Source of the DNA: an uncultured Synergistales bacterium
Lineage (GTDB): Bacteria > Synergistota > Synergistia > Synergistales > Aminobacteriaceae
DNA length: 10,018 bases
Assembly (NCBI GenBank): GCA_905233295.1
Contig: CAJODX010000026.1
Coordinates: 1 to 10,018 of the forward strand
Reading direction: 5' to 3'
The notes under the pieces are model-generated. The model saw only the letters and a list, made by a program, of their open reading frames with translations, ran no database searches and was not told where the DNA came from. Below, piece after piece: positions 5,501-10,018 of this stretch (positions within the stretch are counted from its first letter, which is position 1; the number at the start of each line of letters is the position of its first letter). The translations under genes and the position numbers were made by a program.

Positions 5501-6880
5501 TTGCCGTCTAATATAATGATATTCGATGCTGATTATATTTCAGAACTGACAAGCGCAATGAATGAAGCCTGCGAACTTGTCGGCGAGGCTGTTGCAAGCC
5601 TGAAAAAAGCAAGTCTCCATGAAGGCTGGAAATGCAAGGAATGTACCAGAATTTCAGAAAATCTCGATGACTTGAATTTAAGACTCGGAAGACTTGATCA
5701 GGGAGTAAATGAAACAGTGCATGTCTTAGGCGGAAGTGTCAGCAGGTTTGCTGAACTCGAAGCAAAATATGAAACTCAGGCTAACAGTCTTTCTGATGAC
5801 TTAAGGACAAACTACGGATACAGCGGCTCTATGCATGAAAGTTCAACAGGTTCAGCAGCGCAGAGTGTCGGAACAGGTGCAGCAGGAGCAGCCGCAGCCG
5901 CAGGATCAAAAGCTGAAATTCCCAACGGTAAGCCGGCATCTCACAGCAACGGAGCAGTACCGCATGTGAATGTTGCAGGTATAAAAATGCCGGGCTTTGG
6001 CGGAAATACCAATATCAACAATAATTTTAACAGCGTGAATCTGCCCGTTACTCATATTCCTGACAGACCTGACGATGTCGCAACAGGCACAAAAGATGCT
6101 GAAGAGATTTCGTTAATCGCTGTTGAAAGTGTTGCTGATACCATAACTCAGGTTCTCGGCAAAAATCTGAGCGTGAAAATAGTCGCTCCCGACGGCTCTG
6201 ACAGAACGGTTGAACATCTTATCGAAACTTTTAACGCGGGCAAAAGCATTGTGGAAAACTCGGCGCGTATAGTTTCCGACACGTCCATGCCCCACACTGA
6301 GGAACGCATAGCTGTTGCGGCTGGTATTGCAAGTCTTGCAGGCAGTGCTGTAACAGGACTTGGAATGTTAAAGAGCGCAGGAGAGACAGTCAAAACCGCT
6401 GCGAGTATTCAGGATTTAGGGAAACAGGCTGAAAATCTTCTCCCGTCGATTAAAGACAATGATGAACTTAAAAGCGTTTTAGGCGCGATTTCATTAGCCG
6501 GTGAAGCGTCAGTTTCATCATCATCTTCTTCATCTTCAAAGTCAAATTCATCCATCTGGAGCGGAATACTTGAAGGGCGTGAAGTTGTTAATAATTTTGT
6601 AGAAAAATTCGTAGGCATAGGAGGTTCTTCAGGTTCAGCGAGTTCTGTTTCAGGTTCGTTTTCTGGAAGTTCCGGAAATTCTGTTTCACTCGCCGGTTTA
6701 GCTTCAAATTCAAGCACCGGTGCAGCGTCTTCGGGAAATTCGGGGCAAAATTTTCTGAACCAGCTTATGGATTCACTGCTCACAAAATTCACGGGAAATT
6801 CAACAACAGCATCTTCATCATCTTCATCTTCTTCGCCGGTACAAAAATTTTTAAGCAGCTTTGTTGCTGATTTAGTTTAA
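5501..6880 (+). CDS. Large putative T7SS substrate: WXG-like head, glycine-zipper segment, Ser/Gly-rich tail
   Basis: A 459-residue protein of unknown function. Residues 1 to about 105 look like a WXG helical hairpin: an N-terminal helix, a turn with HEGW43KC45KEC48, then helix LDDLNLRLGRLDQGV continuing to FAELEAKYETQ. The turn carries a CxxC pair instead of the WXG glycine. Then come an Ala/Gly/Ser linker (about 110-200), a mixed alpha/beta-looking part with ISLIAVESVADTITQVLG and LSVKIVAPDG (about 205-235), a small-residue hydrophobic stretch near 270-290 (AVAAGIASLAGSAVTGLGML, glycine-zipper-like, possibly membrane-active), and a Ser/Gly-rich tail with two eight-serine tracts (339-346, 438-445). 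No Sec signal peptide and no recognisable enzyme motif or LXG signature. The start is TTG 5501, set by GGAGGTGA. Coming last in the row of WXG-like genes, it is probably exported by this system as an effector or surface-structural protein. Membership is inferred from the head and context. Confidence 0.85.
   Translation: MPSNIMIFDADYISELTSAMNEACELVGEAVASLKKASLHEGWKCKECTRISENLDDLNLRLGRLDQGVNETVHVLGGSVSRFAELEAKYETQANSLSDDLRTNYGYSGSMHESSTGSAAQSVGTGAAGAAAAAGSKAEIPNGKPASHSNGAVPHVNVAGIKMPGFGGNTNINNNFNSVNLPVTHIPDRPDDVATGTKDAEEISLIAVESVADTITQVLGKNLSVKIVAPDGSDRTVEHLIETFNAGKSIVENSARIVSDTSMPHTEERIAVAAGIASLAGSAVTGLGMLKSAGETVKTAASIQDLGKQAENLLPSIKDNDELKSVLGAISLAGEASVSSSSSSSSKSNSSIWSGILEGREVVNNFVEKFVGIGGSSGSASSVSGSFSGSSGNSVSLAGLASNSSTGAASSGNSGQNFLNQLMDSLLTKFTGNSTTASSSSSSSSPVQKFLSSFVADLV
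6515..6538 (+). repeat. TCN trinucleotide tract encoding eight serines (tract 1)
   Basis: Eight consecutive serine codons, only TCA and TCT, encode residues 339-346 of the 459-aa protein. Being triplet-based, slippage would change length in frame rather than switch the gene off. The tract also produces a spurious Glu/Asp-rich open frame on the minus strand. Confidence 0.8.
6812..6835 (+). repeat. TCN trinucleotide tract encoding eight serines (tract 2)
   Basis: A second run of exactly eight serine codons (mostly TCT/TCA, ending TCG) encodes residues 438-445, just before the last predicted helix (VQKFLSSFVADL). Its length matches tract 1, suggesting a functional linker or a shared origin. Confidence 0.8.
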
Positions 6881-6893
6881 GAAAAAATAAAAA

Positions 6894-7694
6894 ATGAAAA
6901 ACATGATAAAATTTTCAGCCCGTTCCGAAATGGGACGGATAAGAACAAACAACGAAGATAATTGTTATTGCAACGGTATTTTTATGACGGTCTCAGAACG
7001 GGAGAGACCGTTTTTTTTGAACGGTAACACAGCTCCTCCGTGTGTATTCGCGGTGTGCGACGGAATGGGCGGCGAAGATTGCGGCGAACTCGCTTCACTG
7101 ACCGCGGTCGAAACCCTTGCAAAATTTGCAAAAAAAATTCCAGTCGAAAAAAATTCCGTTTCGGATTTTGTCAACGCCGCAAACACCAGAATGATCGAAA
7201 TTATGAAACAGCAGAAAATCAGAATGGGAACGACTTTGGCTCTCGCTGTGATTAATGAAAACTCTTTCACGTTATACAACATCGGCGATTCAAGAATTTA
7301 CAGACTTGAAGCTGAAAATCAAAGACTTTTGCGCGTTACCGATGATCACAGCCTTGCTGAAGATAAAGTCAGAATGGGGCTCATCACTCCTGCTCAAGCG
7401 GAAAAAGATCGCGACAGACATGTTTTAACACGCTATCTCGGGATTGATGACGAGGAATTTTCTTTTGCGCCTGATGTTTACGGTCCTTTCGATTTTAATC
7501 TGAACAAAAAAATTCTGCTGTGTTCAGACGGACTTACGGACATGCTGAGTTACGGCGAAATTTCTGAAATCATGCGCACAAACGCCGATGTTTCCGAAAT
7601 TTCAGACAATCTCGTTGACGCGGCATTGAAAAACGGCGGCAAAGACAACGTAACATGCATAGTAATCGAAATAAAATCTCAGGAGGAAAAATAA
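6894..7694 (+). CDS. PP2C-family (PPM) serine/threonine protein phosphatase
   Basis: A 266-residue cytoplasmic metal-dependent phosphatase that removes phosphate from Ser/Thr, presumably opposing the kinase encoded next. All family motifs are present in order: R17TNNED22, FAVCD56GMGG60, GTTLAL (about 110), GDSRIYR, TDDHSL, LTRYLG, SD212GLTD and GGKD251N. The metal-binding aspartates D22, D56, D212 and D251 are intact, so it should be active. It has the bacterial PrpC/Stp length, with a longer loop (about residues 27-50) between the first strands, which I recall as common in clostridial members. The start is ATG 6894; a second in-frame ATG at 6903 is possible. Neither has a Shine-Dalgarno site (the upstream sequence is AAGAAAAAATAAAA), unlike nearly every other gene here. 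A terminator-like hairpin lies inside the coding sequence at 6987-7018. The kinase follows 6 bases after the stop in the same frame. Confidence 0.95.
   Translation: MKNMIKFSARSEMGRIRTNNEDNCYCNGIFMTVSERERPFFLNGNTAPPCVFAVCDGMGGEDCGELASLTAVETLAKFAKKIPVEKNSVSDFVNAANTRMIEIMKQQKIRMGTTLALAVINENSFTLYNIGDSRIYRLEAENQRLLRVTDDHSLAEDKVRMGLITPAQAEKDRDRHVLTRYLGIDDEEFSFAPDVYGPFDFNLNKKILLCSDGLTDMLSYGEISEIMRTNADVSEISDNLVDAALKNGGKDNVTCIVIEIKSQEEK
6987..7018 (+). terminator. Intrinsic-terminator-like attenuator inside the phosphatase gene
   Basis: ACGGTCTC (6987-6994) and GAGACCGT (7004-7011) form a perfect 8-bp stem with a 9-base loop, followed by an unbroken run of T to 7018. This is textbook intrinsic-terminator architecture but lies at codons 32-42 of the phosphatase, coding for TVSERERPFFL. 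Alternative pairings exist: AACGGT at 6972-6977 can pair with ACCGTT (7007-7012), and CCGTT (7008-7012) with AACGG (7020-7024). A translating ribosome would cover the stem. With a start lacking a ribosome binding site, untranslated transcripts could stop here. The structure is directly visible; its function is inferred. Confidence 0.6.
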
Positions 7695-7700
7695 AATCCA

Positions 7701-9617
7701 ATGAACGATATAAAACAGTATGAACCTTTATGGGGTTCATGGTACATTGATGAACAGTTGGGCGAAGGCTCTTTCGGAAAAGTTTACAAAGTTCACAAAG
7801 AAGAGTTCGGAAAAATTTACTACGCCGCAGTGAAAATGATTTCAATACCGCAAAGTCAGGCTGAAGTCGAACAGGCACGCAGTGAAGGCATCGACGACGC
7901 TTCAATGCACACGTATTTCAGAGCGTTCGTTACGGACATTGTACAGGAAATAGATTTTATGAGCGCGTTCAAGGGCAACACCAACATCGTTTCGCTTGAA
8001 GACCATGAAGTCGTTAAACGCAAAGATTCCATCGGCTGGGATATTTTGATACGCATGGAACTTTTGACGAGCCTGTCATCGTTTATGAATGACCGTCCTC
8101 TGACTACTGAAGATGTAATGCAGATAGGCATCGACATTTCACGCGCTCTCGAACTCTGCGCAATCAAAAATACCATTCACAGAGATATTAAGCCCGATAA
8201 TATTTTCGTGTCGCAGTACGGAGATTACAAACTCGGAGATTTCGGTGTCGCAAGACAGATTGAGCGCACTATGTCAGGTCTGTCGAAAAAAGGCACTTAT
8301 ACTTACATGGCTCCTGAAGTCTTCGCCGGAAAAGAATACGGACCTTCCGTCGATTTATATTCGCTGGGCATCGTCATGTACCGTTATCTGAACAACAACA
8401 GAACGCCTTTTCTTCCGCCGTTCCCTGAGCCTATCACACCGAACAGCAGAGAAGAAGCTCAAAGACGCAGAATGACCGGCGAACCTCTTCCAGATATTCC
8501 AGACATTGACCCGAAACTGAACGCTTTAGTCCTGAAGGCATGTGCCTACGATCCCGAAGACAGATTCAAAAACGCTACAGAGTTCAGAACCGAACTTGAA
8601 AAAATCGCGGGTGCTGCACCGAAACCTCCCGTTCAGGAAAATAAACGCGAATCAATAAAATCCGGCATGAGAAAATCCAGAGCCGTGCGCGAAAATGAAG
8701 TCAACGAAAAAACTACGGGCGTTTTCGCTCTCAGATATGACGAGCCTGAACCTGAAGTTGTCGTATCAAAGCCGGAAGTTCCTCAGAAAATCATCAACAT
8801 CTTTGCAATGTCAGGCGCGTTCTTTTCGGGACTTCTGACACTTTTCTCTCTGTTCAGCGGTTCACGCGGAGATATTTTCATTTCACTGCCGCTGTATGCG
8901 CTGTGCCTTGTGCTGTGTGTCATAAATTTCAAACATGCCGCCTTGAATGCCGTTCTGATAATCTGGCTTATATGTTATCTTGCCACAAACGCCCTGATTT
9001 TCAATATTTTCAATCACCCTCTGCTCGCATTGACGCTAGGTATTCTTACAGTTGAGGCTCTGCGTTCATCGGAAAGAAAATACAAAATCGCGCTGAGTAT
9101 CATTCTGAGTGCCTGTTCGATAGTTTCAGGCGTTTTGATTTTCAGAACACTCGGCGGTTCAACTCTGTCAACTTTCAGAGCTTACACGCTTGCATCGTAT
9201 TCTGTTCCGCTGTTGTTGCTTCTTGATGCTGTCATCGCCATGCTCCCGAAACGCGAGGACGGAAAAATTATCGCGGGGCTTACAGCTTTGCAATTATTTT
9301 CACTTACAGCCTTTTTCATGTACGTATTTGGAATTTTCAGCGGCGGCATCGGAGGAGCTAACATTTTATTCAACATTATCGACGCGAGTTTTGTTGGCTT
9401 TTCGCCGGAAAGATTCACGTGGTGGAGATACGGCAGAGTCGCAGGGCTTGTTGTTCAGGCTTTACAGGCAATATGCATGATTTACGTTGCGGCTGCGAAA
9501 ATGATTCCCGAAGATTTTCTCGGGTTCATGGCGAATAAAAAGAAATCGGCGGCGGTCATGTTAATTTCGATTGCGTTGATTGTTCTCGCGGTTTTTCTTT
9601 TAACAATGCTGTATTAG
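7701..9617 (+). CDS. Hanks-type serine/threonine protein kinase with a polytopic membrane C-terminus
   Basis: A 638-residue membrane-anchored protein kinase. The N-terminal catalytic domain (about 12-295) has the Gly loop G21EGSFGKV28, the ATP-binding K45 in AAVK, catalytic loop H160RDIKPDN167, D180FG182, A204PE206 and DLYSLG, so it should be active. The activation segment (RTMSGLSKKGTYTY) has several Ser/Thr for autophosphorylation. A charged linker of about 70 residues (rich in Lys, Arg, Glu) leads to a C-terminal part from about residue 367 to the end with roughly 8-9 hydrophobic segments. This differs from PrkC/PknB kinases, which have one membrane span and external PASTA repeats; none are seen here. 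The gene starts two codons after the phosphatase stop, in the same frame, with AGGAGG at 7681-7686 (14 bases upstream, inside the phosphatase). The pair forms a writer/eraser unit attached to the T7SS locus. The membrane part could be a sensor. No terminator follows. Confidence 0.95.
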   Translation: MNDIKQYEPLWGSWYIDEQLGEGSFGKVYKVHKEEFGKIYYAAVKMISIPQSQAEVEQARSEGIDDASMHTYFRAFVTDIVQEIDFMSAFKGNTNIVSLEDHEVVKRKDSIGWDILIRMELLTSLSSFMNDRPLTTEDVMQIGIDISRALELCAIKNTIHRDIKPDNIFVSQYGDYKLGDFGVARQIERTMSGLSKKGTYTYMAPEVFAGKEYGPSVDLYSLGIVMYRYLNNNRTPFLPPFPEPITPNSREEAQRRRMTGEPLPDIPDIDPKLNALVLKACAYDPEDRFKNATEFRTELEKIAGAAPKPPVQENKRESIKSGMRKSRAVRENEVNEKTTGVFALRYDEPEPEVVVSKPEVPQKIINIFAMSGAFFSGLLTLFSLFSGSRGDIFISLPLYALCLVLCVINFKHAALNAVLIIWLICYLATNALIFNIFNHPLLALTLGILTVEALRSSERKYKIALSIILSACSIVSGVLIFRTLGGSTLSTFRAYTLASYSVPLLLLLDAVIAMLPKREDGKIIAGLTALQLFSLTAFFMYVFGIFSGGIGGANILFNIIDASFVGFSPERFTWWRYGRVAGLVVQALQAICMIYVAAAKMIPEDFLGFMANKKKSAAVMLISIALIVLAVFLLTMLY

Positions 9618-9683
9618 CTGAAAATGAAACCGACAGAATTTTTTCCGAACAGAAAATATTTTGATAATGGCTTTCAAACGTAC

Positions 9684-9695
9684 AGAAGGAGGTGA
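9684..9695 (+). promoter_or_regulatory. Orphan strong Shine-Dalgarno sequence in the gap after the kinase gene
   Basis: AGAAGGAGGTGA is a near-perfect anti-SD complement but no ATG, GTG or TTG opening a usable frame follows at normal distance. The nearest plausible start is ATG 9712, 19 bases past GGAGG; an ATC at 9703 in the same frame has the 9-10 base spacing seen in the WXG100 genes. The rest of the 9618-9806 gap is AT-rich with no clear terminator or promoter. Confidence 0.5.
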
Positions 9696-9711
9696 TTTTT
9701 TTATCAAAATA

Positions 9712-9810
9712 ATGCGCTTTTATATTTATACGCAATACAGTAAAATGAAAAATACCGCGAAACTTAATTTTTTTTACATCTCAAAAAGGAGTGTTTTATT
9801 TTCATTATGA
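9712..9810 (+). CDS. Possible 32-aa leader ORF overlapping the next start codon
   Basis: Starting at ATG 9712, this frame encodes 32 residues beginning MRFYIYTQYSK and ends in TGA at 9808-9810, forming an ATGA overlap with the start of the exported protein at 9807. The strong upstream Shine-Dalgarno sequence and the ATGA overlap suggest a translated leader that couples ribosomes to the downstream gene. The peptide is basic and aromatic with no known family. The spacing to the ribosome binding site is long, so it may be chance. Confidence 0.25.
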   Translation: MRFYIYTQYSKMKNTAKLNFFYISKRSVLFSL

Positions 9811-10018
9811 AAAAAAATTTTTTCATACGGGTTTTATGTTTAAGCCTGTTCCTTTTCCTTCTGGCGTGTGCCGGAACGGCTTCGGCGATTGAAATCAACG
9901 AAGAAAATTTTCCTGACGCAACATTCCGAAGCTTCGTCAGCACAAATTTTGACCTCGACAGAGACAACGAATTGAGCGAATCGGAACGCGTTCAAACATC
10001 AATCATCATGGACGCAAC
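9807..10018 (+). CDS. Exported protein with EF-hand-like loop ('NFPD..FR' family), 3'-truncated by the window
   Basis: The first 70 codons of a secreted or surface protein. A Sec signal peptide is clear: basic MKKNFFIR, a hydrophobic core LCLSLFLFLLACAG, and a cleavage site A25SA27 before I28. An LLAC at residues 18-21 could alternatively act as a lipobox, but with Leu at -2 it is atypical. The mature start, INEENFPDATFRSFVSTNF, is followed by an EF-hand/dockerin-type calcium loop D49LDRDNELSESE60 with acids at positions 1, 3, 5 and 12. This 'NFPDxxFRxFV..FDxDxDGxLS' opening is common in surface proteins of gut anaerobes that continue into leucine-rich repeats. The repeats would lie beyond the window. 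The ATG is 15 bases after AAAGGAG (9785-9791), a long spacing. The Sec signal means this protein is exported independently of the T7SS, and it may be a separate gene unit. Confidence 0.85.
   Translation, partial: MKKNFFIRVLCLSLFLFLLACAGTASAIEINEENFPDATFRSFVSTNFDLDRDNELSESERVQTSIIMDA

Noticed and set aside
6409..6792. Minus-strand 127-codon open frame rich in Glu, Asp and Pro
   Set aside because: It is the reverse complement of the serine/glycine-rich coding region, has no ribosome binding site, and its composition is explained by TCN codons read backwards.
9807..9826. A/T palindrome around the start codon of the exported protein gene
   Set aside because: It arises from the Lys-Lys-Asn-Phe-Phe codons of the signal peptide; the stem is all A/T with a tiny loop and unlikely to be stable.
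1..10018. Search for tRNA or rRNA genes, CRISPR arrays, insertion sequences and toxin-immunity pairs
   Set aside because: No cloverleaf, repeat-spacer pattern, transposase motif or recognisable C-terminal toxin domain was seen on either strand.

Overview
This window looks like most of a type VII (ESX/WXG100) secretion locus of the Firmicutes-like T7SSb kind. Everything recognisable is on the plus strand. The DNA is moderately AT-rich, most genes have strong AGGAGG-type ribosome binding sites, and a TTG start is supported for at least one gene. The set of EssC-like ATPase, EsaB/YukD-like ubiquitin fold, WXG100 proteins, PP2C phosphatase, Hanks-type kinase and a secreted 'NFPD..FR' EF-hand protein suggests an anaerobic gut- or rumen-type bacterium (Clostridia, or a neighbouring group such as Synergistaceae). 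The window alone does not settle the taxon.

Layout. Positions 2-2557 hold the C-terminal part of an EssC-like triple ATPase, cut by the window start. An 88-aa EsaB/YukD-like gene follows at 2567-2833. A 150-bp gap then carries a nested inverted repeat (2833-2947). Three tandem WXG100 genes (2984-3331, 3408-3692, 3741-4031) end at a strong intrinsic terminator (4057-4092). After it comes a tightly packed second block: a 142-aa protein with a possible EspG/DUF5081-like chaperone role (4122-4550), a small coiled-helix protein (4547-4861), two divergent WXG100-like proteins (4865-5164, 5177-5476) and a 459-aa protein with a WXG-like head and a Ser/Gly-rich tail (5501-6880). Then come a PP2C phosphatase (6894-7694) and a protein kinase with a polytopic membrane tail (7701-9617). 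The window ends in the first 70 codons of an exported EF-hand protein (9807 onward), preceded by an orphan strong Shine-Dalgarno sequence and a possible leader ORF.

How it may work together (inference). EssC powers export, EsaB is an accessory factor, and the WXG100 proteins and the 459-aa protein are the likely cargo or cargo partners. The kinase/phosphatase pair is placed to control the apparatus by reversible phosphorylation, perhaps read by the FHA domains that EssC proteins usually carry N-terminally (outside this window). No EsaA, EssA or EssB is visible here.

Most notable: (1) an excellent intrinsic-terminator structure inside the phosphatase coding sequence (6987-7018), just downstream of a start with no ribosome binding site, which suggests translation-dependent attenuation of the phosphatase-kinase unit; (2) five of six WXG-like proteins place their motif aromatic at exactly residue 43 (the sixth at 42), while the motif drifts from WEG/WHG to WES, FSG and WKC; (3) the 459-aa protein with a CxxC in the WXG turn and two eight-serine tracts.
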